Assembly (NCBI GenBank): GCA_029204225.1
Contig: CM055107.1
Location: forward strand, 11,789,068-11,853,067
Length of the DNA stretch: 64,000 nt
Direction: 5' to 3'
DNA from: Diphasiastrum complanatum
Taxonomy: Eukaryota; Streptophyta; Lycopodiopsida; Lycopodiales; Lycopodiaceae
Part shown: positions 13,560-24,100 of the stretch, one piece after another
Layout of the letters: each line of letters opens with the position of its first letter
Position numbering within the stretch: the first letter of the stretch is position 1
Notes under the pieces: model-generated
The model's input: the letters and a program-made list of their open reading frames with translations, nothing else
What the model was told of the DNA's origin: nothing
The model's database searches: none
Translations under genes and position numbers: made by a program

Positions 13560-14972
13560 TGTTGGAAGTAAATCTTGTTTGTGCGGTGGCTAGATCTACT
13601 CACGGATGTAGTATAGTGTCCACTTTCTGAGATCTACATGAAGCTTACCATGGAAATGAAAAGTGCAAACAAAAGGGGAATGAGAGCACCAAGGCTTCCC
13701 ATCTGGTGCTCAGAATGAAAGCAAACTAAGGATTGGCTAAGGCGATACCCAACTAGCCACTACTTGGAGAATAAATAAACTTGCTAAGGCTTACCCAAAT
13801 AGCAAGGGCGACTAATTTAATTCCTACTGAACACCCAAAGGGAGATAAAATATACATTGTGGCTAATACTAAGGAAGTAAGCAATAATGAAATGCTACAA
13901 TAAAAATCGATGAAAAGGAGGCAAGAGGAGGCCCGAGCACCTTCCCTCAAGCCATGCACCTTTCCAAAGGGAACACAATGAAATACAAGATAATCAAAAA
14001 GTAATTTGTCATAATCTCAAAGTGATATTTTACAAGGGAAATGCCTCTCTTCTTTTAGCAAGAAGGGCCTTCCATAAGCTTCTACTAACTTATGGGATTA
14101 GTTTCTAAAACTTACCATTCTAAGGCTTCTAAACTTCTCAACTTCTAACCTAGAAAGCCTAAGACTCTAAACTTAGAACTCAAGATAACTTAGAATCTTT
14201 TATTTTCTAAGGTTTTAAGTTCTCTAAGTTAAGTTTTCTAACTTCGAAGTTTAGAATTTAATTAAATTTCTACCCATGGATTATAACACACATGCCATGG
14301 TAGGAGTTTATTAACAAGTACTCACACGTGGACTTACAATACACATGCCACGGTGTTTTATTTTACTTTAATTTTACTTTGTTGCTAACATTATCCCCCT
14401 CCTAATTGGATTGGCGGTCCCACACCAGTGGCAATATAAAGAACCCCACTCCTTATGGTGTGGGAGGAGTCAAGGTCGGTGCAGCTTGTAGATGTGGAAC
14501 ATTTTGTAAAGTGCTACTCTGTAGGAGATGATGATTTGAAGAAGTACGAGCATCTCCAGAAGATTTGGTTCTTTGATGGGTTGTATTTCCAATTGCTCAC
14601 GCTGAGGATTCAATGGATGATGTACAAGAGCTTGGGTTGCTGAATATGGTATGAAAACAACACAAGGCCTCTTTTTTTTTTTGCATAAAGTAGTGCCATT
14701 TGAATAGTCAACAAGTGAATAACATGTCGATTTTTTAATTGCGAAAACACCATCTTTTTGATAAGGAGTTTTCACTGTCAAAATATTGATTTTTAATTTT
14801 TTTGAATTTTTTTTAAAGGACAAAATCTGCAGAGGATGTATAAAAATTGTTCAGACTTTGGGCGATTTTGTGGTATGGTCGGCGATTTCTGAAATGGAAC
14901 TTTTGTTGACAGACAAGGATAATAGTGGAAAAAGTAATTTTCTGGCAGAAAACAAGCTAAATCACCACTAGC
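13560..14972. other. Unexplained 1.4-kb interruption in copia element 1
   Basis: Copia homology stops just after the protease motif and resumes inside integrase at SYTPQQNG. The intervening DNA has no retroelement domain. A TG...CA-bounded segment of 831 bp (13560-14390) could be a nested LTR, but no target-site duplication or standard primer site flanks it. Around 14100-14270 there is a stretch of repeated CTAAG and CTTAG half-sites that could fold back. Confidence 0.4.
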
Positions 14973-16335
14973 TACACACCACAACAGAATGGAGTAGCCA
15001 AGAAGAAGAACTGAACGTTACTCAATGCAACACGATCAATGATGTCAAATGCTCAACTACCCAATATTTTTTGGGCTGAAGCAATTTCAATAGCTTGCTA
15101 TTTGCAGAATTATTCAAGCACTAAGGCAGTCGACTCAAGGACTCCCTTCGAAGCCTTTCGTGGATACAAATCGAGTCTAAAGCGCCTCTGAGTATTTGGT
15201 TGTCTTTGTTATGTGCAGATTCTGTCTAACCTGAGAAAGAAACTCGATCATGTTAGTTGCAAAAGTATCTTCATCAAATACTCGACATCACACAAAGCCT
15301 ATCGAATCTATGATGTCGAATTGGGCAGAATCACAGTCAATCGAGATGTCGTCTTCATCGAAAATAGATTTTACGATTTCAAATAGAAGCAACCAATGCA
15401 AGAGTTCATTCCAATGACTCACATCACCATCGACAGGCTTTGACGTATGACTGTTCTGACAACAATCGAAGATACCCATGAAGGAGAATCATCATCTCAG
15501 CAATCGACTATTGTTCGAAGGTCTTCTCGACACCGACAAGAGTCTGATCGCTATATCGCTCAAGCATTCATCAGTTATGATGAAGCTGCCTCAATGGTAG
15601 GAGCACTATCAAGTTCAAATGTAGACAATTGGCGCATTACCATGAACGTTGATTGATGAAAAACAAGACCTGGTGTCTTGTTGAAGCTCCTCCTAATGCA
15701 AAGATTATCGACACTAAGTGGATCTTCAAGTTGAAGCTCAAACCAGATGGATTGACAGCCAAATGGAAAGCTCGACTAGTCATCAAAGGATATGAACAAA
15801 CTTAGCGGATCGACTACATTGCGACATTCAATCCAGTAGTAAGATTTCAGTCAATTCGAATACCCCTCGGATTGATCATATATGCCATGGTCCCGATCTT
15901 GCCTATACAGTCAGCACATTTTCACAGTTTATGTCAAATCCTGGCCTACCTCACTGGAAAGCTCTATTGAGAGTATTAAGATACATTCAAGCCATGAAGC
16001 ATTATGCTCTGTGTTATAATGGAAATACAGAATTCACTCTAACTATACATGTTTATTCTGACTTTGATTGGGATGGAGATGTGGACATGCGAAAATCCAC
16101 TTTTGGCCACCTAGGCTTTTTAGCAGGAGGACCCATTTCATAGAATAGTCAAAAGCAAAAATGCATTTCTTTGTCTTCCACAGAGTCCGAATATGTTGCA
16201 ACCACCTCTGCAATGAAGAAAATTATCTGGCTTAGAAGATTCTTAGAGAGAGTGAAAGTAATTCAAGAAGAGAGACAATATTCAATTATCTGTAATTACT
16301 AACGTAGTAAGATCACAACTCAATGTGCTACTACT

Positions 16336-17133
16336 GTGTGTTAGATTTCTTATGCTCAGCCTTAAAACACATCGTTCAAGTAATGAGCATCCTGAAAGAC
16401 CGAAGGCCGATAACATATTTTTTGGCCTTCACATTTTTCCCCTTTGAGATTTTCTATGCCTTAAAAATCATTATAAGGCACCTTCGCCTTTTTTACTCCA
16501 TAGCGAAATATGCAACACACTGGCCAAGTGGCCAGGATACCTTGGAAATCATTTTTAAAGCACCTTCACTTTTTCGCCTTTTTTGCTCCATAGCAAAAAA
16601 TGCGACACACTGGCCAAGTGGCCAGAATACCTTAGAAATCATTTAAAGGCACTTTTGTCTTTTTTCGCATTTTTGCTGACCGACTTCACCAATGGATGAG
16701 TAACCCTAAAACATCTGGACAAACAAATATTCCAAAGGCGGGTGATGGTTACCAACTTTTGTACATATGCAAAGACTGGCATAAACAGCCTTAAAGGCTT
16801 GTAAGATATTTTCTCTCTTGTAAATCTCTATATTAGCTAAAACAAGCTATGTAAGTGTTAATTTTTAAAAATTCTTTTTTCAATCAAAGTTATCTGTAGT
16901 CAGCATTATCATGCTCAGCAAGTTGAAGTTATTACTTCAAGCCATTGTACTCACTATTGATTTTTTTTATCAGAGTGCAATTTTTGTCTCACTACTGCAT
17001 CGTTCATTTTTGCAAACTGTATGAATTCTTCTACTTAAATATTTCTGCTGCTAATTGTTGCGTTTCCGTTCCTACACGCCTACGCTCTGAGCAACCGAGC
17101 CTCTGCTGCGCTCACGACCACCATTTTACGACA
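16336..17133 (+). repeat. Putative 5' LTR of copia element 2
   Basis: The 3' boundary is well supported: a CA at 17132-17133 immediately precedes the primer binding site. The 5' boundary (a TG near 16336) is a guess, because the 3' LTR needed for comparison was not found. A CTTGTAAATCTC stretch near 16815 may mark the transcribed part. Confidence 0.45.
16440..16660. repeat. Imperfect tandem duplication, about 90 bp unit
   Basis: Two consecutive units each contain GCACCTTC, CTCCATAGC, ACACACTGGCCAAGTGGCCA and TACCTT.GAAATCATTT. The unit includes the palindrome TGGCCAAGTGGCCA. The duplication lies in the presumed LTR of copia element 2. Confidence 0.85.
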
Positions 17134-17145
17134 TGGTATCAGAGC
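17134..17145 (+). promoter_or_regulatory. Copia primer binding site (initiator Met tRNA)
   Basis: TGGTATCAGAGC is the plant initiator-Met tRNA complementary site used to prime reverse transcription in most plant Ty1-copia elements. It lies 133 bp before the first gag ATG at 17278. Confidence 0.92.
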
Positions 17146-17277
17146 AGACATTTCAGTAATCTGCATTTCTACTGCGGATTATCGGTCTTGTTTCTATCAA
17201 GACGACTTTCAAGCAAATGCGCAGCCAACAATATTCAAACAATTGTTGTTTCTACCAACGATCTAGTCCAACCAAAA

Positions 17278-18510
17278 TGGATCTGTCATCCAGTTCATCT
17301 CTCATTGACAAACTCGATGGAGATAACTACCATCTCTGGAAATTCAAGATGAAGGTTATACTTCTAGCCAAAGAACTATGGTACATTGTTTATGGCACAG
17401 AGCTCAAACCAAAAGGTGATGTTGCCATCATCACCAAGTGGAGACTGAGAGATGGCAAAGCATTTGCCATGATCACCCTCAATATCAAGGATACTCGGAT
17501 CAGCCACATACGTGCTGCTCAGACCGCTAAGGATGCATGGGACATCCTAGCAACTCTCTACGACATTAGAGACGTTACATCCAAGCTCCATCTGATGAAG
17601 AAATTTTTCAACCTCAGAATGTATGAAGCAGATAGTGTTTTGAGCCACCTCAACACTTTCAAAAATCTTATGGAGTAGATGACTGCAACTGGCTCAGTCA
17701 TAGAAGATTCTGATGCACTCATGACTCTATTATTGAGTCTACCTGAAGCCTACAAAAATTAAGTGATGGCAATTTCTACCCAGGAGCACCTCACTCTATC
17801 AAGAGTAATCTCGTTGTTCCTACAAGAGGAGATCAGAAGATCAACATCCTCCTCAGGCTTGGGATCGGATCCTCAAGTTCTATATTCAAAAAATCAGAAG
17901 TCTAGATCCAAGAGATTTACAAAGTTAGACTCTACTGACAAAAAGGGCAATATGCAATCTAGACCAAATTTTGGTTCAGGATTAAATTCAAGCTCTTCAT
18001 CATTCCAACCTGTGCAAAAACTAATCTGTAGATACTGTAAGAGGACTGGTCATGAAATCAAGGACTACCGAACTTTGAAGTACAACAATGAAAAAAAGAA
18101 GCAGTTCCAGCAACAAGCACATAGTCGGAGAACAACAGGATATCAATTCCTGGTATCTAGACTTTGGAGCAACACAACATATGACTCTAGCATGCTTGCT
18201 AATAATACAGCTTTCGCATGGAGAAGTTGGCTTGCTGATTGAAGGTAGGTCTTGTACTAGATTCTGAGCAGACATTTGCTAAATATTGTTATGTCAACAA
18301 GCCAACTTCTCCATGTGAAAGTTGTATAATCAGCAAGCATGCTAGAAGTCCTTTCAGTTCCGACTCGGTTCATACTTCCAAAGGCTTGCTAGATCTTGTA
18401 CATAACGACATTTGTGGCCCGATGCAGACTGCTTCCACAGACTGCTTCTAGATTCATTTGGGTTTTAGTTGTCATCTATATGAACCCCATCTATTTCCTA
18501 CACTCAAAGT
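17278..18510 (+). mobile_element. Truncated Ty1-copia element 2 (gag to integrase start)
   Basis: Gag starts at MDLSSSSSLIDKLDGDNYHL and runs with KDAWDILATLYD and LFLQEEIRR. It is broken by a TAG near 17677 and a TAA at 17761. The zinc knuckle CRYCKRTGHEIKDY (about 18030) has lost its last Cys. Protease is absent. The GAG-pre-integrase segment KPTSPCESCIISKHAR and the integrase start GLLDLVHNDICGPMQ follow to about 18480, after which all homology ends. Reverse transcriptase, RNase H and the 3' LTR are missing. Its Gag resembles that of element 1 (shared DGKA.A, KDAWDIL), so they are probably related families lying in tandem. Confidence 0.88.
18187..18349. repeat. Inverted repeat inside copia element 2
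   Basis: The GAG-pre-integrase coding stretch at about 18298-18349 (+) is present again as a reverse complement at 18187-18237, with about four mismatches over some 48 bp and about 60 bp between the arms. The + strand reads KPTSPCESCIISKHAR from the right arm, and the - strand reads the same peptide from the left arm. The left arm replaces the protease region. Confidence 0.9.
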
Positions 18511-19690
18511 TGTCCTCATCCATCTCTAGAAGAGACAACTGTAATTTTAGTCAGTTGATCTCTTTACTACATAGCCCTACTCTTGCTCCCTCCTTTTTAG
18601 CTTTTGATGATTTTTTAAATCATTCTTCTCCCTAAACGGGTTGTTTTTTCTTCTTTCTCCTCTGCAAAAAAACTTTGCAATTGCAATCTTCCTCCAACTT
18701 CTTAAAATCTATCGGATAGCCTCTTTTTGTATTCTTGTTTTCTTCTTCCTTAAGTCCAACCAGCTTGTTATCATTAACGTGTCTTGCTCTGTCTTTTTGC
18801 TCCAATTCCTTCTTGTCCTATTCGGATGTAATGGCATTAAGAAAAACTCAATTACACACCAACAAGGGCTTGAGAAAAGCTTATATTTTAGATTTCCTCA
18901 TCTTCATCTTCATTGTCACTATTGCTCCCTTCCTCAGCATCATGTTCTGGAACTAAGCATTAAAGATCATTTTTTACACCATGATGGTTTGCAGCTGATT
19001 CCTGAAGCGACTTTTGACAAATTGAATTTCCTGTAGGCCAAGATTTTCATCGTTGTTTTGATTTTTGGGATGATTCACTTACTTTGTCGTGCCTTAAATT
19101 CCGAATTTTCCTTTTGTAAAGCAGGGAGTTCCTCTTTGGTTGATACTCATTGTGATTTAACTTTTTTTCTATTTGTCATTATGACTTTTTTCTATAACTT
19201 GTAATGCTGATAATTTTGTGAACAATTGAATCAAATTGCTATGAAAATAGCTCCTTTTGACACTCCAATCAGTTTCTTCTTCTATGGATATCTCCCATTT
19301 GAACTCCTCAGATTGTTTTGTTTATCCACCAGCCACATGTGCGAATTGGTATACAATCAGATAAGTTTCAATGATTGTTTCAAACAACTATATCTGCTGA
19401 CAGAAACATTACCCAGTATGTTGATAAATTACAAACGCCAACATAATCAGATTAATTGCAGCTCATACATTATGTATATTGTTCGACTTCCTGTAGAATA
19501 ATAAAAAGCAAGGCCAAATGTAAACTTTCCACCCTGTATTAGTTCTACAAAAATCCAATCGAATGGTGTGATACACATCTGATACTGTGGTGCTCAATGA
19601 ATTATATACGTGTCCAGCTACAATATGTCTCAATCAAGATGCATATCTGCACTAATATTTTGCTAACCTGTTCAATCTAAAATAATTCTA
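18510..19690. other. No recognised gene
   Basis: AT- and pyrimidine-rich DNA downstream of the truncated copia element. Overlapping hydrophobic ORFs (18641-19036, 18735-18956) are compositional and show no domain or splice support. Confidence 0.45.

Positions 19691-19691
<1 letters not shown>

Positions 19692-19780
<89 letters not shown>
19692..19780. repeat. (TG)n(AG)n compound microsatellite
   Basis: About 20 GT units are followed immediately by about 24 GA units. Confidence 0.97.
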
Positions 19781-19783
<3 letters not shown>

Positions 19784-20590
19784 TCAATACACCCACTTTC
19801 CTATTATATAATGGATAATGTCATAACTAGCAACTACTCAAGCTGTATTTGACATATTTATCAAAATATGCACGCCGGTCTGAATTTGATCAAATTAACT
19901 AACCTTATCCATTGTCAAGTACTCAGATTGTCAAGAGCAAATGAAATAGATTTTCCAGAGATATCTCATAAGCAAAGCTTTTCAAGTCACAGAATGTGTA
20001 TGAATAGCATAGACATCAGAATATTTTAAACCTTCTAAAAGAGGTTAAGAAAAAGCTTTCAGATTGAGCATACAGGCTGAGCATACAGGCATGCCTTGCA
20101 ACTTGCAACCTCATCAGAGACTGATGCTTGCACATCAATGGGAGAAAAAATTCATGAGAAAGCAAATACTGCTAGATCGAGCCAGGCACATCATGCTGCT
20201 GTTCCAATTATCTTCCTTCAGGAGCTGGTCAATCTGTCTATTCTGACTTGAGGTATTGAAAGCACCATTTCATTGTTGAACTGGAAAAAACTAAGTTGAA
20301 TCTCTATTTGGCAGCAGTCACACATGGAAGCATACGTGTAGCCACTAGGTGGTTCGTCATCTTCTACTCTGCATGGCATAGTATTATCAGCCAAACGAAG
20401 CAGATATCATAATAATAAATTCCATAAATTTGACATTGAAAGGCAGAAAAAAGTTTTCTAACCTTGAGCAGTGGGGCTTATTCTAAGATTTTTTACCTTT
20501 ACAAAATTATTTCAGAGATAATCTGTTGTCACATTGCTAATCAAACATTCCAGAGTGCAAAGAAAATCAATACACCTAGAACAATTAGAC

Positions 20591-20625
20591 CTACTCACAT
20601 GCACGTGGAGTCTCACATATGGCAC
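20591..20625 (-). other. Alternative last exon of the HPGT gene
   Basis: If exon 11 is spliced at A/GTCGAA after LCCA (codon interrupted), an AAAAGCAG acceptor here continues in frame as SAICETPRACE and a TAG. Known HPGTs end about ten residues after the LCCS motif with a terminal Cys, which this model resembles. Read-through to the TAA at 21185-21187 is the simpler alternative. Confidence 0.35.
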
Positions 20626-21184
20626 CTGCTTTTACAACACAGCAACAAAAGAAAAATCAAGATCAGAAAGCAAAAGCCTAATTGATTTGCTAATCAAAGC
20701 CTTATAACATAGACATGCAAAGGCCACTTGACAGCATAATAGGTGTACGTGCAGCTCATTAGTACTCACATATCTTGTGACATCACTTTTCAAAACTTAC
20801 GAGAATTGTAATGTTAGAATAATACAAACATATTCAGTTTCCTTTTCAGAGTTAAAGTGTTGTGAGCTGATCCCTAAAGTGTCTGAAAAGAGAACACTTG
20901 AGACTAGACTCCTTGTCTTCCTAAAAGGATACTGTTGTTCTCCAACCCTGCTAAAAAAATAACACTTGAAGTTGAAAGTTAAGAATCAGACGGTCATAGC
21001 TGGCTTTTTTAGAGCTTAGGTGTTGTAGGTTGGCTCCATAATATCCAGTCTCAACAAGAGCCAAACTAAATAATGTCAAGTGACAGAGAGGTTAGAACTG
21101 ATTATCTGAAAGTGAACAAACACCATCTTTTGGGTGCTAGGATGGATAATGGCAAAATCTTATCCCTAAAACATTTTCAAAATT

Positions 21185-24100
21185 TTAGAGAGAGAAGAGT
21201 TCAGGAGTGTGATAATCATAGAGACCATTGGTTCGACTAGCACAACAAAGCCGCCGTTCATCCACATGCTCCACGTTGAGGCCCAGAAACCAAGCTCCCA
21301 CTGACACATCTTCATGACGATAAGTGTGCAAAAGTGCACTGCAGTAAGAAAAGTTTCAAAGAATCAACTCCATTATCGCTATTGACTTGTGTATTGACAA
21401 TCAAAAGTTAACTAGAAATGTCAACAATGCAGAAAGAAGTACAAAAGTAGCACAGTCTAAGGAGTTTGAAGTATTCATTGATGCAGTGAATAATCACCTT
21501 TCACAGTCTTCAAAATATGTCAGGATCCAAGGAAATTGGAGAATATGAAAAAAAAATTAATTTGTTGGTCACACTTGTGGTAACCTACTATTTGACCAGA
21601 GCTCCTTTGATACCATTCTCAACATGCTATTGTTTTTAGCAAAGGAAAGTCTTATACCATACAACATCCAGCTAACTCTAAAATGGACCAAAGAATGAAA
21701 AGATTAAGGGCATCACCCATTGATAGAAATATACTGTGCTAGAGCTTTTGAAATTCCAAATAATTGGCCTTCAGCATGAGTGAAGTACCTGGGAGCAAAC
21801 AGCATCATCACAGATACAAGGCCAGTTACTTAAAACATTAAATTTTGATGCAAAGAAAATAGGTACACTACAAATTATCCGACTTAGGCAATTCCAAAAC
21901 ATGATATGCTTTTTGTAAAGGCATGAGTATCTTCCTCCACACGAAATTTTACTTCCTTGAAGGTTCTTTCTATTTTAAAAGAAATGTCTCTTTCCTTCTG
22001 GTTGAAGAATTGACCATTACTATCCCATTTCAGTTATTTGAGAAACCTTTTAAATAAGATTTGAAGCTCTCTATGGTATCTCATTTTCTTTTCATATGGC
22101 TCAAACTTCTCTACAAGGCAAATTCTTGTAACCCAAGGACTGTTTGGAATTTTGAAAACCTTAACTTGTCCCCCCACGGTATGGTTTCCTCTTTGTAAAG
22201 CTTGATACGTCCTCTATGGTAGCATTTGTTAGTTACCTTCTAACTTCTTTAACTGATAACGGAATGCGTGATTCTCCCTTTTTTAAAATTACTGTTTTGC
22301 TACCAGAATATTATGTTGATTTTTTGCTCTCCTTTCTGGTAATCAGCAATTTGAAATGTCTTCCTTCTAGTAGCCCCATCCTATTCATCATAATCATATC
22401 TCATACATGTAATTTCAACAATATTAAATTACAAGTCTTTGGAGTCTTTATCATCATGGGTGTGTCCGGATTGTTCATCATTTTTCTACAAATAAGGGAA
22501 GGATCAAATGGAAAAGAACAATCTACTTATTACAAGGTCTAAGCTACCATTACACTTCTAGAGAGAGAAAGAAAGAAAGAAAGCTTTAGTAATGTCTTTA
22601 CCATGCCAAAAACAACATAAGACGAAAAAAGTACATGTCAAGTGTAAGGGAAAGCACCTTAAGATCCTACTTACAAGACAAACACAAAGGAACAACAATG
22701 GAGCAAAACCACCCAACCAATGAGAACCAATGAGAAGCCACCGATCAATCTCCAGTAGCATCACCCCCGACCCGACTAAGAGCATCCGCAACTTGATTAG
22801 AGCTGCCTCTTATATAACGGATCATGATCGAATTCTTGCATCAATTCGGCCCATCAGACTTTCCTACCTCGAAGATCATATTGATTACAAAAGTACTTCA
22901 GAGGGTGTGATCCGTCTACACTATGAATTTACTACTATACAGGTAGTGTCTCAAGGTTTTAAGTGCAAAAAAAACTGCAAATAATTCCTTTTCCTGTGTC
23001 GTAAAACGCAACTGAGGACTGGTGAATTTCTTGATTTCAAACGCTAGTGGCCTATCATTCTGTAATAGAACTGCTCCAATTGCACTATCACTTGCATCAC
23101 TTCTTATGACGTAAGGTTGATCTAGATCTGCAATGTATAAAATGGGAGCCGAAACAATCAGGGCTTTAAGTTTCTCAGAGCATTGATTCGGTTCCTCATT
23201 CCATACAATAGGTGGACTAGGTTAATTCCTCTTTTTCTTTTTGTTGACAATGCCTTTTGTCAAATTATTTAGTGGTGCCGCCACTTTGGCGTAATCCTCA
23301 ATACATCTTTGAAAGAAAACCATAAATCCTAAAAATGATTTAACTCGCTTAACAGTTTGAGGGATTGGCCAATCAGCAACTGTCTTGATTTTATCCTCAT
23401 CAATCTTGATCCCATAAGTCATGATCTTATGCCCGAGATAAACCAGCTCATGCTTAAAGAATGCACATTTTGATTCCCTAGCGTAGAATAACTCTTGCCA
23501 GACCTTCATCAAAACAATTTTGATATGCTCTACTCAAAGGTTGTAGACGAGAATATCATCTAGAAACACTACCACAAACTTCGCCAAATATGGATGAAAT
23601 AAATTGTTCATCGCTTGTTGGAGCGTTCGTTAACCCAAAAGGTAACACTAAGAACTCATAATGGCCAAATCTGGTACAAAATCTAGTCTTTTGCACATCT
23701 TCCAAATTAATTCTTATTTAATGGCACCTTGTTCTGAGATCTATCTTAGTGAAGCATTTAACCCCACCTAAGCGATATGTACAAGGTCGTCCATCCTACC
23801 TCTACATGAATCTTCAATTGCATGGAGGCCATTTTTAGGGCGAATGAGGCCATTTGACAGGGTTATAACGAGGGATATTTATTCTTAATAGTCACTATAT
23901 TTAATCCCTTGTAATCCACACACATCTGGAAACCTCCATCCTTCTTCGCTTTCAGAAGAATAAGAGCGCCCCAAGGTGATATACTGGGCTGGATATGTCC
24001 TCTCCTCAGATAGTTTTCTATTTGATTTGAAATCTCTATCTCCACTTTCTGAGAGAACCTATAAGGTTTCCTAGAGATAGGTTGACTTCTTGGAATTAAC

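Larger units (their letters stand above)
12630..16300 (+). mobile_element. Degenerate Ty1-copia element 1 (gag to RNase H)
   Basis: Copia domains follow in order on the + strand. The Gag UBN2-type region (12630-13244) contains KEAWDILSGLY and ends in an in-frame stop. A zinc knuckle follows (13359-13400) with CKYCKRT, in which the expected His is Asn. The protease motif (about 13540) reads NSGAS instead of DSGAS. After a 1.4-kb interruption comes integrase (SYTPQQNGVA at about 14972; FWAEA). Next are a polyprotein linker, the start of reverse transcriptase (WIFKLKLKPDG at about 15720) and RNase H (SSTESEYVATTSA at about 16178). The central reverse transcriptase with YVDD is missing: the sequence jumps from the IYAMV stretch near 15890 straight to GLPHWKALLRVLRYI. 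Several stops confirm that it is inactive. Confidence 0.9.

Noticed and set aside
17134-17145. tRNA-Met gene fragments at the TGGTATCAGAGC sites (17134, 37306, 27584, 63514)
   Set aside because: Only the 12-13 base primer complement is present, next to LTR ends; no cloverleaf surrounds it.
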